DNA of 64,000 bases from Thermoanaerobaculales bacterium (GTDB lineage: Bacteria > Acidobacteriota > Thermoanaerobaculia > Thermoanaerobaculales > Sulfomarinibacteraceae): NCBI GenBank assembly GCA_035358815.1, contig DAOPQC010000005.1:186001-250000 (forward strand), given 5' to 3'. Shown in pieces: positions 9,415-18,402 of this stretch (position 1 is the first letter of the stretch; each line of letters starts with the position of its first letter). Below the pieces are notes generated by a model. It was not told the origin of the DNA. It worked only from the letters and a program-made list of their open reading frames with translations, and made no database searches. A program made the translations under genes and the position numbers.

Positions 9415-9879
9415 GTCGTCCTCCTCGCGAACGCCAAGCGGCGGCGGGACGGTGTTTGCGGGGCCCATGGCCCAGGCTGGCCAGGAGGCACGGGCCACGT
9501 GTTTCGACCATCGGTCGGCACGATCGCGTTAGCTGGAGAAACCGGGGAGCCGGATGGAGATTCCCGTCACCTTCTCGAAGGGCGGGCGCAATGCCGGTTC
9601 GGCGATGCGCAGGCTGGTTGAAGCGCGCCTTGGTGGCGCGGTTGATCCAAGCCGAAACGCGTGGATTTGCGTCCGGGCGCGGCTCGTCAACGGCTCCGCG
9701 GCGCCTTGGAGATCGAGGTCATCGAGATCCCAGTGACCCGGGGCGAGCGTGAGGCGCCGGCAGGCAGACCGCTGCCCACGCACCGGCGGCCCGGTCTCTC
9801 CTCGGCGCTCGAGACCGCCGCGGCAGCCGCCTCGACGCCACTGGTGAGGGCGTCTCCCGGAGCGAGGTCCCGCCCGCGG
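9415..9879. other. Intergenic region, no confident gene
   Basis: The 465 bp between the kelch-like gene start and the porin stop hold only short open frames on both strands (plus 9554-9736, minus 9529-9783). Neither gave a recognisable family. The peptide words EIPVT occur twice in plus-strand translations (near 9555 and 9725), which may hint at a decayed duplicated coding piece. The promoter of the kelch-like gene must lie just above 9414. No clear terminator was seen. Confidence 0.4.
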
Positions 9880-11262
9880 TCAGAAGAGGAGCTGGATGCG
9901 GCTCTGGAAGAACTGCGTGGTCCCCTCGAGGTCGAAGCGGTCGAGCGTTCCGTAGCCGTAGGCGAGCTCGAAGCGGACGTTGTCGGACAGGTACCAGTTC
10001 ACCATCGGCGTGAAGCGCCAGAAGGTGCCACCGCGCAAGGTGCCATTGTCGAGGTCGATGTAGGAGACCCGCGCGACCAACTCCCACGCCCCGGGCCCGC
10101 CTTCGAACACCGTACGTGCGGGCGACACGGACTTGAAGTAGCCGCCGAGGGTGTTGTAGGCGCGGGTCTCGCCCGTGATCAGCCAGGTGAACACCACGTC
10201 TCCGCCGTGGAAGGCGGGGTCGCCGGTCGCGGGCGAGTCGACCGCCTCGTAGAAGTACTCGCTGCCCAGGAGGTAGGGCCCGGAGCGGTAGTAGGCCTCG
10301 AGCGCGGTGATCTGCGACGCATCGGCCTCGAATCTCCCGGTGTCGACGAAGTACGGCGCCGGGAAGGCCTCGGGGCGCGAGCGCACCTGCAGCTGGCCGT
10401 CGTCGGGCTCTCCCTGGCGGAAGTTGACGCCGAGGTGCAGGAGGCGGCCCTCGGTCTCCGAGACGATCGGAAGCCAAGCGACCCGCGCCACGAACTGGTG
10501 GTCGTAGCTGGAGAACGACTCGTCCTCGGACAGCCAGTCGCCGTACCAACCGACGTTCCAGAGCAGCCCGCGCTCCGGCACGTAGCCGAGCCACTTGATG
10601 CCGTCGGCGAGGATCGGGATGGTGGCGTCGATGATGGTCGCGCGCTCCAGCGTCCAGCCCGAGTATCCGGTCATGACCTTGTTGAGCGAAAAGCCTTCCT
10701 TGGTGCGGCCGATGAAAAGGTGGCCCCACAGCTCGGGCACGGCGACCATGACGCCGGTCTCACGCACCAGCCAGGAGTCGGAGGGGCCGTCGTACATGAC
10801 GCCGCAGGTCCAGGTGACAGGCCGCTCGGTCTTGAGCCGTCCTTTGAAGAGGAACCGGAAGTCCCTGACCTTGTCCTCGGTCGAGAGGTCGAACTGCTGC
10901 TGGCTTTCGTCGTCCTGGGAAAACCCGGCGATCTCGTACAGAAGGCCGCCGCCGAAGCGCAGCGTGGTGAAGGGTCCATCGAACTCGTTCCAGCTAACGA
11001 GCTGGCGGCGCGGCGACTCGACCGACGACTCCCCGGCCTCGAGGGTCTCCTCGAGGGAGGGCGGTGCCTGGTCATCGGTCGGTTCGCCGGAGCGCGCGGG
11101 CGGCACTGCGAGGACGAGGAGAGCGGCCGCCGCCAGGGCGAAGACGAGGTCGCCGCCGGCGCCAAAGACCGCAAGCGTGCGCCTCAGGGACCCCTGACGG
11201 CTGTGCTGGATCAAGGCGACCGGTCGCTGTGCGGTCACGTGCGCGGGGAGGGTGGTTTGCAT
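9880..11262 (-). CDS. Outer-membrane porin, OprO/OprP (phosphate-selective porin) family
   Basis: This 460-residue beta-barrel protein probably lets small anions pass the outer membrane. The N-terminus has a leader (FALAAAALLVLAVPPARSG) ending near residue 58, so the true start may be internal to the long frame. Strands rich in alternating aromatic residues follow, such as LRFGGGLLYEIAGFSQDD, VRDFRFLFKGRLKTERPVTW and FEGGPGAWELVARVSYIDLDNG. The last of these is close to the AWELAARYSYIDL signature of OprP-type porins. The chain ends in QSRIQLLF, with the terminal aromatic residue expected for BAM insertion. Phosphate as substrate is family knowledge only; the basic loop residues were not checked. 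Confidence 0.82.
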   Translation of the reverse strand: MQTTLPAHVTAQRPVALIQHSRQGSLRRTLAVFGAGGDLVFALAAAALLVLAVPPARSGEPTDDQAPPSLEETLEAGESSVESPRRQLVSWNEFDGPFTTLRFGGGLLYEIAGFSQDDESQQQFDLSTEDKVRDFRFLFKGRLKTERPVTWTCGVMYDGPSDSWLVRETGVMVAVPELWGHLFIGRTKEGFSLNKVMTGYSGWTLERATIIDATIPILADGIKWLGYVPERGLLWNVGWYGDWLSEDESFSSYDHQFVARVAWLPIVSETEGRLLHLGVNFRQGEPDDGQLQVRSRPEAFPAPYFVDTGRFEADASQITALEAYYRSGPYLLGSEYFYEAVDSPATGDPAFHGGDVVFTWLITGETRAYNTLGGYFKSVSPARTVFEGGPGAWELVARVSYIDLDNGTLRGGTFWRFTPMVNWYLSDNVRFELAYGYGTLDRFDLEGTTQFFQSRIQLLF

Positions 11263-11279
11263 CGAGGTCTGCCATTATC

Positions 11280-11519
11280 TCAGTGGGCGATCACGAGGCG
11301 GGCGATCCAACCGTCGTGGTAGTCGACGATCTCCCAGTGCGCGCCGCCGTACTCGAAGCGGAGGCCGATTTCGGGCTCCTCGGCCAGGTAGAGCAGGAGA
11401 GGCGGCGCGCACGGATCGCCCCAGTGGGCGGCCGCAGCCGCCGGCTCGCGGACCGCTGCGGACCGCGGCGCCGGCCGCTGGTCTGCCGGGTCCTCGCCGA
11501 AAGTGATGCGGAGGGCCAT
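11280..11519 (-). CDS. Small hypothetical protein (79 residues)
   Basis: A short acidic protein whose C-terminal half reads EIGLRFEYGGAHWEIVDYHDGWIARLVIAH. ATG at 11519 has CTTGAGG just before it. Its stop lies 18 bp from the start of the porin on the same strand, so both may be co-transcribed. No family was recognised. The region just upstream (11525-11537) contains AAGTGTACCGGGA, identical to one arm of the operator found three times further right. Confidence 0.5.
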   Translation of the reverse strand: MALRITFGEDPADQRPAPRSAAVREPAAAAAHWGDPCAPPLLLYLAEEPEIGLRFEYGGAHWEIVDYHDGWIARLVIAH

Positions 11520-11610
11520 GCCTCAAGTGTACCGGGAAGCGATCCCAAGTACAGCCCATGCGCGGTGCGTGGGCGGTGCGGTGCGCTACCCTTGCCTGGC
11601 GGAGGCGGCA

Positions 11611-12498
11611 ATGGGGAAGGCCTGGCGTCGAACAGCTGTGCGCAGCCTGGTGGTGCTGGCGCTCCTGTGCGCTACCATCGTCGCCGGCGCCATGTTCCTC
11701 GAGCGGCAGATGATCTACTTCCCCACCCGCTACCCGGACGGGCTCTGGGAGCTCGAGGCAGTGACCCGGAACAGCGGCTGCACGCTCGAGGACTGCTTCT
11801 TCCAATCCGAGGACGGGCTCCGGCTGCACGGCTGGTGGTGCCGCCCGATCCACGGCGAGGGCGTCACGGCCGACATGGTCCTGCTCTGGTTCCACGGCAA
11901 CGCCGGCAACCTGAGCCACCGCGCCGACCTCATGCTGCGCCTCGCCAGGACCCCCGCTCAGGTCGTCATCGTCGATTACCGGGGCTACGGCCGCAGCGAG
12001 GGCAAGCCTTCGGAGAGGGGCCTGTACCGGGACGCTGACGCCGCGTGGCGATACCTGATCGGTGAGCGCAGGGTCGCGCCGGAACGGGTCGTGCTGCTCG
12101 GGGACTCGCTGGGCGCCGCGGTGGCGGTCGACCTGGCGGCCAGGGTCGAGGCCGCCGGCCTGATCGTCCAGTCGGGGTTCACCTCGATACCGGACTTGGC
12201 GGCTCGGCACTTCCCGTTCGTGCCACGGGCCCTGATCCGCACGAAGATGGACTCGCTGTCCAAGATCCCCGACGTGCGCGGCCCGAAGCTGTTCCTCCAC
12301 TCGCCCGAAGATGAGGTGGTGCCCTACGGCCTCGGACGTCGCCTGTACGAGGCAGCGGCCGAGCCGAAGCGCTTTCTCGAGGTCCCCGGCGCCTCGCACA
12401 ACGACTTGAGCCTGGTCGGCGGCCACCGGTACTTCGACGCGATCGCGACCTTCCTGAGCGACTGCCGGCGGCGCGCCGAGGGTCGGACCCGTGGCTGA
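11611..12498 (+). CDS. Membrane-anchored alpha/beta hydrolase (BEM46/ABHD13-like)
   Basis: The protein has 295 residues. One hydrophobic anchor (about residues 10-30) is followed by LERQMIYFPTRYP, an opening common in this family. The hydrolase core shows the oxyanion loop WFHGNAGN, the nucleophile elbow GDSLG, the acid in SPEDEVVP and the histidine in GASHND, so the catalytic triad is complete. It is probably an esterase or thioesterase acting at the membrane; the substrate is unknown. The ATG has GGAGG 5 nt upstream (11601-11605), and a TACCCT -10-like box lies near 11587. Confidence 0.87.
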   Translation: MGKAWRRTAVRSLVVLALLCATIVAGAMFLERQMIYFPTRYPDGLWELEAVTRNSGCTLEDCFFQSEDGLRLHGWWCRPIHGEGVTADMVLLWFHGNAGNLSHRADLMLRLARTPAQVVIVDYRGYGRSEGKPSERGLYRDADAAWRYLIGERRVAPERVVLLGDSLGAAVAVDLAARVEAAGLIVQSGFTSIPDLAARHFPFVPRALIRTKMDSLSKIPDVRGPKLFLHSPEDEVVPYGLGRRLYEAAAEPKRFLEVPGASHNDLSLVGGHRYFDAIATFLSDCRRRAEGRTRG

Positions 12499-12584
12499 GC
12501 GGCAGCCCCGGCTGAGGCTCGTCCGGTAGACTCACGCATCGGTCAAGGGCCGGCCGCGGCCGGCACCCGGCCCAGGGGGAAGCG

Positions 12585-13505
12585 ATGAGCTCATCCTCGC
12601 GCAAGGGTGCATTCAGGGGCTGCTTCGTGTTCCTCGGCATATACGCCGTGCTGGCGGTGATCGTGACCGCGATCTCGTACCTCCGCTTCCCGGAGGCCGA
12701 GGTCGCCTCCCGCTGCTCGGCTGCCGCTGCCGCCGGCTTCGGTGGGGCCGTCTTCCTCACGTTCGCCGCCGCCTTCCTCTGGGAGGTCGCGCGCCGGTTC
12801 CGGGAGCTGAGCCTGCTCCGCGCGTCGGTGGGCGGGGCCGCGCCGGCAGATGGCGAGCGGATCGCTGCCTGCGGCGTGCTGGTGGCCGACGGACCGCTGC
12901 TCGAGGCACCAATTTCCGGAGCCCGAGCGGCCATCTACAAGTACGAGATCGTCGTGCCGCACCAGAAGTCGTCCTCCACCGTGGCCTGCTCGGGCTATGG
13001 CCTGACGCCGTGCCACATCACCACGGCGGCGGGGAGCGTCCGCCTCCTCGGCTACGCCGAGCCCACGTTCCGGCCCGCGCTGCTCGACGGTCCGGAGACC
13101 CGGTCGAGGACCCAGGCCTACCTGGGATCGGCCGCGATCACGCCGACCGGGCTGGGGGCCGCGAGGGAGTTCCTCGACACGCTCGTGGACGATGACGGGG
13201 CCATCAGGTCCGACAGTGGCAGCGTGCCGGACGTGGTGGGCAATCCGCGCCTGCTGCTCCGTGAGCACTGCGTGGCCGACGGCGACAGCGTGTGTGCGTT
13301 CGGGAAGTACTCGATCGACCGCGGCGGCCTCGTCCCCGATCCGGCCAGCGTCGATCCCTACCCGATTCGCCTGCGGCGCGGCGAAGCCGCCGCGATCGGA
13401 CGCGCACTCGTCGCGAGCGCATTCGGGTACTCTGCGGGAGCCGTGGCCATGACGGGGCTCGCGGTGGGCGCGGTCTGGCTCGCACGCCTGATGTTCGCGC
13501 CATGA
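12585..13505 (+). CDS. GIDE-domain-like membrane protein
   Basis: This is a 306-residue protein with two N-terminal hydrophobic segments (about residues 12-32 and 44-66) and one at the C-terminus (about 283-303). The soluble middle, with lines such as LLEAPISGARAAIYKYEIV, LREHCVADGDSVCAFGKY and the late membrane helix, resembles GIDE-type domains (the non-RING part of MUL1-like proteins). Bacterial members have no settled role. The start has AGGGGGAAG upstream and a TAGACT box near 12526. Assignment is by general pattern only. Confidence 0.6.
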   Translation: MSSSSRKGAFRGCFVFLGIYAVLAVIVTAISYLRFPEAEVASRCSAAAAAGFGGAVFLTFAAAFLWEVARRFRELSLLRASVGGAAPADGERIAACGVLVADGPLLEAPISGARAAIYKYEIVVPHQKSSSTVACSGYGLTPCHITTAAGSVRLLGYAEPTFRPALLDGPETRSRTQAYLGSAAITPTGLGAAREFLDTLVDDDGAIRSDSGSVPDVVGNPRLLLREHCVADGDSVCAFGKYSIDRGGLVPDPASVDPYPIRLRRGEAAAIGRALVASAFGYSAGAVAMTGLAVGAVWLARLMFAP

Positions 13506-13617
13506 GCGGCGGCGTGGCTGCCTGAGAGCGCCGCCAACGGCCTGGCGTGTCGACCGCGTCGGCGTGTGCCAGTGGGAGCCGTTGGACCCGTTGACGAGCG
13601 ACGCCCCGTCACTCGCC

Positions 13618-13623
13618 TACAAT
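13618..13623 (+). promoter_or_regulatory. -10 box TACAAT of a probably leaderless transcript
   Basis: TACAAT ends 6 nt before the ATG at 13630, and no Shine-Dalgarno fits in between. Transcription would begin at or within a base or two of the start codon. TTGACG at 13591-13596 is 21 bp upstream, too far for a standard -35. Confidence 0.55.
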
Positions 13624-13629
13624 AGATGA

Positions 13630-14034
13630 ATGATCTCCCTCGACGACAAGTGCGCGGCCTTTCTGTTGGTCGTGGCGCGGCGCATCGTCCCCGAGGTGGC
13701 GGCCCTCGACGAGGGGGGCGTGGCGCAGCTGCTCGCGATCATCGACCGCGGCCTGGCCGATCGTGGGGCCGACGTCTGCCGGAAGTTCGCGACCTTCCTC
13801 AGGGTGCTGCGCTGGGCGCCGGTCGCGCGTTACGGGCGCGCCTTTCCCGCACTGGCCGCCGGGCGGCAGGACGCTGTGCTGCGCTGGTTCGAGAGCGCGC
13901 CGGTCGGGCTGCTGCGCCAAGGCATGTGGGGGCTGAAGTCGATGGTGTACCTCGGATACTACGGCCGGCCCGAAGCCTGGGAGGAGATCGGCTACGCCCC
14001 GGCCTTCGACTCGCTGGAGCGGCTCGGTGCGTGA
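13630..14034 (+). CDS. Small subunit-like partner of GMC oxidoreductase (gluconate 2-dehydrogenase subunit 3-like)
   Basis: A 134-residue helical protein. Its C-terminal part LRWFESAPVGLLRQGMWGLKSMVYLGYYGRPEAWEEIGY matches the pattern of small subunits, or N-terminal domains, that go with GMC-type flavin alcohol dehydrogenases. There is no signal peptide or Tat motif, so the complex is probably cytoplasmic, unlike membrane gluconate dehydrogenases. Its stop overlaps the GTG start of the GMC gene by 8 bp, which fits translational coupling of two subunits. Confidence 0.68.
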   Translation: MISLDDKCAAFLLVVARRIVPEVAALDEGGVAQLLAIIDRGLADRGADVCRKFATFLRVLRWAPVARYGRAFPALAAGRQDAVLRWFESAPVGLLRQGMWGLKSMVYLGYYGRPEAWEEIGYAPAFDSLERLGA

Positions 14035-15529
14035 CGTCCGCGTCGACGTCGCGATCGTCGGCTCGGGCGCCGGCGGCGGCGCGGTGGCCAAGGAGCTGGC
14101 GCCGCTCGCGCGGGCAGGCCGGCACATCGTGGTCCTCGAGTGGGGCGCCAGGCTGCGGCCGGAGGAGTACACCGGCCGCGAGGTCGACATGGCCGGCAAG
14201 CTCTACTTCGAGAACGGGGGGGTCTTCACCAGGGACCGGAGCATGACCATGGCGTTCGGTCGCGCTTACGGCGGCTCGACCGTGGTCTACACCGGGACCT
14301 CGCTCAGCCTGCCGGAGCGGGTGGTCCGGCGGTGGGGCGTTCCCGGGCTCGAGTGGGACGACCTCCAGCGGCGCTCGCAGAAGTACCTCGAGGAGAACAA
14401 CGTCCACCTCCAGCCCGAGGAGCGGCTCAACGACAACAACCGGCTGTTCCGGCTCGGCTGCGAGCGGCTCGGCTACCGCTGCCGGCAGTTCCCGGTCAAC
14501 GTCAAGGGCTGCCGGGCCTCGAGCCTGTGCAACCTGGGCTGCCCCAATGCGGCCAAGCAGGGGACGCACCGGGTCCAGCTGCCGATGGCCGAGGCCGCGG
14601 GCGTCGAGGTCGTCACCAACTGCCGCGTGACCAGGGTGGGGGAGCGGTCCTGCGAGGCAGTGGTGGCGAACCCCGATTACGGGGAGCCGTCGTCCTGGGA
14701 GCCGGGCGAGTACCGGGTCAGCGCGAGGGCGGTGGTGGTCTGCGGCGGCGCGGTCAACTCGCCGGCGCTGCTGCTGCGCTCGGGCTTCGGCGCCGCGCTG
14801 CCGGCGCTCGGCCGCTACCTCACCCTGCACCCGGCGCTGATCCTGGTCGGCGAGCACCCGCGGCCGATCACCAACTTCGTGGGGCATCCCAAGAGCTTCT
14901 ACTGCGACGAGTTCCTGGAGTCGCACGGCTTCCTGCTCGAGACCTGCATGTACTTCCCGTTCGTGACCGCCAAGAACCTGATCGGCTTCGGGTCCGAGCA
15001 CTCGCAGCTGATGCGGGCCTTCCCGCGCCTGCAGATGATCCTGGTGCTCGCGGTCGATCCGGCGATCGCGGGCAACCGGGTGGTGGTGGATGGCGCCGGC
15101 GAGCCGGTGGTGGACTACGCGCTCACCGACGAGGTCCTCGACTCGCTGCACGCGTCGATGAAGGCGAGCGCGCGGATCTTCTTCGCGGCCGGGGCGCGGC
15201 GCGTCCACTCGCCGGCCGGGGCGCGCTTCTTCCTCGACGCCGCTGACGCCGGCAGGATTGACGAGCTGATCCCGCGCGCGAACGTGTCGCCCGGCAAGAT
15301 CTCGGTGACCAGCGCCCACCTGATGGGGGGGTGCCGGATGGGGGAGGGGCCGGCCGACTCCGTGACTGACGCCTGGGGGCGGGTGCACGGCGTGCCCTGG
15401 CTCTACGTCGCAGACTCGTCGCTGTTCCCCAAGGCGTCGGAGATCAATCCGTACGTGACGGTGATGGCCCTCGCCGATCGGGCGGCCGAGCACCTTCGCG
15501 ACCACGCCGGGGAGCTGCTCGGGACATGA
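14027..15529 (+). CDS. GMC-family FAD-dependent alcohol oxidoreductase
   Basis: The 500-residue enzyme opens with the FAD-binding sequence VAIVGSGAGGGAVAKEL (residues about 8-24). The C-terminal GMC signature is complete: AHLMGGCRMG carries the catalytic histidine and NPYVTVMALADRAAEHL the asparagine and FAD-contact helix. A cysteine cluster CRASSLCNLGCPNAAKQG near residue 163 is shared with bacterial long-chain alcohol dehydrogenase-like members. It likely oxidises a primary or secondary alcohol, passing electrons to a carrier instead of oxygen if the small upstream protein is its partner. GTG at 14027 lies inside the end of the upstream gene. The stop shares ATGA with the next gene. Confidence 0.85.
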   Translation: MRDVRVDVAIVGSGAGGGAVAKELAPLARAGRHIVVLEWGARLRPEEYTGREVDMAGKLYFENGGVFTRDRSMTMAFGRAYGGSTVVYTGTSLSLPERVVRRWGVPGLEWDDLQRRSQKYLEENNVHLQPEERLNDNNRLFRLGCERLGYRCRQFPVNVKGCRASSLCNLGCPNAAKQGTHRVQLPMAEAAGVEVVTNCRVTRVGERSCEAVVANPDYGEPSSWEPGEYRVSARAVVVCGGAVNSPALLLRSGFGAALPALGRYLTLHPALILVGEHPRPITNFVGHPKSFYCDEFLESHGFLLETCMYFPFVTAKNLIGFGSEHSQLMRAFPRLQMILVLAVDPAIAGNRVVVDGAGEPVVDYALTDEVLDSLHASMKASARIFFAAGARRVHSPAGARFFLDAADAGRIDELIPRANVSPGKISVTSAHLMGGCRMGEGPADSVTDAWGRVHGVPWLYVADSSLFPKASEINPYVTVMALADRAAEHLRDHAGELLGT

Positions 15530-17244
15530 GGACCACCGGCGCCCGGCTGGCCGTCAAGGCGCTGGTCGACGAAGGCGTCCACTACGCCTTCGGGATCCCG
15601 GGGACCCACAACCTCGAGCTCTACGACGCCATGGCCGACGCGCCCGGCCTCGAGCCGGTGTTGGTGACCAACGAGCAGTCGGCCTCGTTCATGGCCGACG
15701 GGCTCGCGCGCACCTCCGGCCAGGTCGGCGTGGTCAACGTGGTGCCGGGCGCCGGGGTCAGCCACAGCCTGTCGGGCGTGGCCGAGGCCTTCCTGGACGG
15801 CGTGCCGATGGTGGTGCTGGCCTGCGGCATCCGCACCGACACGCATCACGCCTACCAGCTGCACGCGGTCGACCAGCTCGCGATGCTGGCGCCGGTGACC
15901 AAGGGCGCCTTCCACGTCGAGCGCGCCGCCGACATCTACCCGATGATCCGGCGGGCCTTCCAGCTGGCGCGGCGGGGCGCCCCTGGACCGGTGGCGGTCG
16001 AGATCCCGGCGAACCTCCTCATGCTCGCCGAGGAGGTGGAGGAGGTGCCGTTCTCCGCTGGCCCCGAGCTGCCGCGCTCCCCCGATCGGGAGCTGGTGGA
16101 GCGGGCGGCGCGGATGCTCGGCGAGGCCGCGCATCCGGCGCTCTACCTGGGCTGGGGCGCGGCTGGTGCGGCCGACCTGGTCGTTCCCCTGGCCGAGCAG
16201 CTGGGGGCGCCGGTCGTCACCACCTTCCAGGGCAAGGGCGTCTTCCCGGAGGACCACCCGCTCTTCCTGTGGAACGGTTTCGGAGCCCAGGCGCCGCGGT
16301 TCGTGCGGCGGCTGATGGAGCGATGTGACTGCCTGCTCGCGATCGGCTGCCGGTTCGGCGAGCTGGCGACCGGGAGCTACGGGATCACACCGCCGCCGCG
16401 ACTGCTCCACGTCGACATTGCACCCGAGGTGTTCAACCGCAACTATCCGGCCATGCTGGCCGTCGAGGCCGACGCGCGAGCCTTCATCGTGGCGCTGGTG
16501 GGGCTGATCCGCGGTGCCCGTCCCTGGCGGGAGCTGGCGGCGGAGATCGCGACCGGGCAGCGGGCGGTGCGCGAGCGGTGGCACCGTGATGCGAGTGCCG
16601 GCCGAGTCACGCCGGTGCGGCTCTTCGAGTCCCTGCAGCGGCACTGCGCGCCCGACGCGGTCTATGCTACCGACAGCGGCAACGGCACCTTCCTGGCGAT
16701 CGAGATGCTGCGGCTTCGCGGCGGGCCCGGCTGTTTCATCGCGCCGGTCGATTACTCGTGCATGGGGTATGCGGTCCCGGCGGCGATCGGCGCCTCACTG
16801 GCCCACCCGGGACGGGACGTGGTTGCGCTGCCGGGCGACGGCGCCTTCCTGATGACCGGGCTCGAGCTGCTGACCGCCTCGGCCAACGGTGCCTCTCCGC
16901 TGGTCTGCGTGCTGCGCGACGGCAAGCTGTCACAGATCGCGCAGTTCCAGAAGATCCCGTACAACCGCGAGACCTGCAGCACGCTTCCGGAATTCCAGGT
17001 GGAAGGGATCGCCTCGGCGCTGCGGTTGCCGTTCTTCCGGATCAAGCGCGACCACGAGCTCGACCCGGTGATCCGGGGCGCCCTCGAGATCACGCGATCC
17101 GGGCGGCCCGTGCTCATCGAGGTGGCCATCGACGTCTCGGTGAAGACCTACTTCACGCGGGGCGTGATCCGGACCAACCTGCGCCGGCTGCCGCGCCGCG
17201 ACCGGCTGCGAATGATCAGCCGGGCGCTCCTCCGGCGGCTGTAG
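15526..17244 (+). CDS. Thiamine diphosphate-dependent enzyme, acetolactate synthase/decarboxylase superfamily
   Basis: The protein has 572 residues with the usual three domains. The N-terminal PYR domain carries the catalytic glutamate in NEQSASFMADG (about residue 49), a middle domain spans about 190-330, and the PP domain has the ThDP/Mg motif GDGAFLMTGLELLTASANG. The FAD site of true acetolactate synthases could not be confirmed, and no regulatory subunit lies nearby. A 2-oxoacid decarboxylase or aldehyde lyase is therefore as likely as acetolactate synthesis. The ATG overlaps the GMC stop (ATGA), so the two enzymes are probably made together and may act on one alcohol/aldehyde pathway. 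Confidence 0.82.
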   Translation: MRTTGARLAVKALVDEGVHYAFGIPGTHNLELYDAMADAPGLEPVLVTNEQSASFMADGLARTSGQVGVVNVVPGAGVSHSLSGVAEAFLDGVPMVVLACGIRTDTHHAYQLHAVDQLAMLAPVTKGAFHVERAADIYPMIRRAFQLARRGAPGPVAVEIPANLLMLAEEVEEVPFSAGPELPRSPDRELVERAARMLGEAAHPALYLGWGAAGAADLVVPLAEQLGAPVVTTFQGKGVFPEDHPLFLWNGFGAQAPRFVRRLMERCDCLLAIGCRFGELATGSYGITPPPRLLHVDIAPEVFNRNYPAMLAVEADARAFIVALVGLIRGARPWRELAAEIATGQRAVRERWHRDASAGRVTPVRLFESLQRHCAPDAVYATDSGNGTFLAIEMLRLRGGPGCFIAPVDYSCMGYAVPAAIGASLAHPGRDVVALPGDGAFLMTGLELLTASANGASPLVCVLRDGKLSQIAQFQKIPYNRETCSTLPEFQVEGIASALRLPFFRIKRDHELDPVIRGALEITRSGRPVLIEVAIDVSVKTYFTRGVIRTNLRRLPRRDRLRMISRALLRRL

Positions 17245-17277
17245 CGCGGTTGCCTGGGCCTGTCGTTCCTGCCGGAT

Positions 17278-17410
17278 CGTTCCCGATCCCGTTCCCGTCC
17301 CCGTTCCCGAATGGGCCAGCGGCTCATGACGGATGAACGAATGATGGGCCTCGCGGGCGACACTCACCAGGTTCAAGCGCCGGGAACGGGAGCGGGCACG
17401 GGAACGGGAG
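17278..17410. repeat. Long imperfect inverted repeat with GTTCCCG / CGGGAAC arms
   Basis: The left arm (17278-17309) is built of CCCGTTCCCG units. The right arm (17381-17410) is its near reverse complement, built of CGGGAACGGG. The 71-bp spacer includes CGAATGATG at 17338-17346, also found in the spacer of the element at 63808. It fills the 301-bp gap between the ThDP enzyme and phzF, which otherwise holds only the phzF promoter (TATATC about 17520). Confidence 0.75.
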
Positions 17411-17545
17411 GGGAAAGGCGCCAGCGCGTCGCATGCGGGTCCCGCGTGTGGCGCCTCTGGGGGTTCCTGGACGGGACGCGGATCCTGTGATCCACCGCCA
17501 ACCCCTCGCCGCGCGTCGCGTATATCCTGAGCATCGAGGTGGCCC

Positions 17546-18328
17546 ATGCGCATCCCCATCTTCCAGATCGACGCCTTCACCGACCGGCTGTTCGGCGGCA
17601 ACCCGGCCGCGGTGTGCCCGCTTTCAAGGTGGCTGCCCGACGCCACGATGCAGGCGATCGCAGCCGAGAACAACCTGTCGGAGACGGCCTTCTTCGTGCC
17701 GGCGGGCGACGGGTTTGAGCTGCGGTGGTTCACGCCGGCGAGGGAGGTCGACCTGTGCGGCCACGCCACGCTGGCCACCGGCCATCTCGTGCTGCGCCAC
17801 CTCGAGCCGGGGCGGGAGCGGGTCGCTTTCTCGACCCGCAGCGGTTCCCTCGAGGTGATTCGCGACGGCGAGCTGCTGGCGCTGGATTTCCCAGCCTATC
17901 CGCCGCGGCAGGTGGACGCGCCGGCGGGGCTCTTCGACGCCCTCGGCCACGACGCCGAGGCGGTGCTGCGGGGCAACTACCTGATGGTGGTCTACCGGGA
18001 CGAGCATGCGGTGCGGGCGCTCAACCCGGACTTCGGCGCGATGCTCGGCGCCGGCCTCGATGAGGCGATCGTCACCGCGCGCGGCCGGGGCTGCGACTTC
18101 GTGTCGCGGTTCTTCGCGCCCGGCTACGGCATTGCGGAGGACCCGGTCACGGGCTCCGCGCACTGCGCCCTGGTGCCGTACTGGGCGGAGCGGCTCGGCA
18201 AGACCCGGCTGCACGCCCGCCAGGTGTCGCGCCGTGGCGGCGAGTTGCTCTGCGAGCTGCGCGGCGACCGGGTGGCCATCGCGGGTCGCGCGGTGACCTA
18301 CCTCGAGGGGGAGATCGAGATTCCCTGA
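17546..18328 (+). CDS. PhzF-family isomerase/epimerase
   Basis: The 260-residue protein is full length for the PhzF (diaminopimelate epimerase fold) family. It begins IPIFQIDAFTDRLFGGNPAAV, the family signature. It has the catalytic glutamate in NNLSETAFFV (Glu46), CGHATLATGHLVL and the late motif GIAEDPVTGSAHCAL, which supplies the second acid. No phenazine genes are near, so the true substrate is open; most bacterial members are orphan isomerases. The start has GAGGTGG about 5 nt upstream. The next gene follows after 74 bp. Confidence 0.9.
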   Translation: MRIPIFQIDAFTDRLFGGNPAAVCPLSRWLPDATMQAIAAENNLSETAFFVPAGDGFELRWFTPAREVDLCGHATLATGHLVLRHLEPGRERVAFSTRSGSLEVIRDGELLALDFPAYPPRQVDAPAGLFDALGHDAEAVLRGNYLMVVYRDEHAVRALNPDFGAMLGAGLDEAIVTARGRGCDFVSRFFAPGYGIAEDPVTGSAHCALVPYWAERLGKTRLHARQVSRRGGELLCELRGDRVAIAGRAVTYLEGEIEIP

Positions 18329-18388
18329 GCCGGGCCGGGTCGGCGGCGACAGGGTCAGCCGCCGTGGGCGCTCCCGCTGCTGCCTCGG

Positions 18389-18394
18389 TACAAT
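18389..18394 (+). promoter_or_regulatory. -10 box TACAAT before a GTG start
   Basis: TACAAT is followed by 8 nt and then GTG at 18403, with no Shine-Dalgarno in between. This position decided the choice of the GTG at 18403 over an upstream in-frame GTG at 18364. Confidence 0.5.
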
Positions 18395-18402
18395 GGCGCG
18401 TC

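Noticed and set aside
6469..9621. Plus-strand open frame of about 1050 codons opposite the kelch-like gene
   Set aside because: It is repetitive only because the opposite strand is repetitive. Its start lies inside the LVIVD gene and it has no recognisable fold.
9529..9783. Short minus-strand frame of 84 codons between the kelch-like gene and the porin
   Set aside because: No ribosome-binding site, no family, and the plus strand is equally open.
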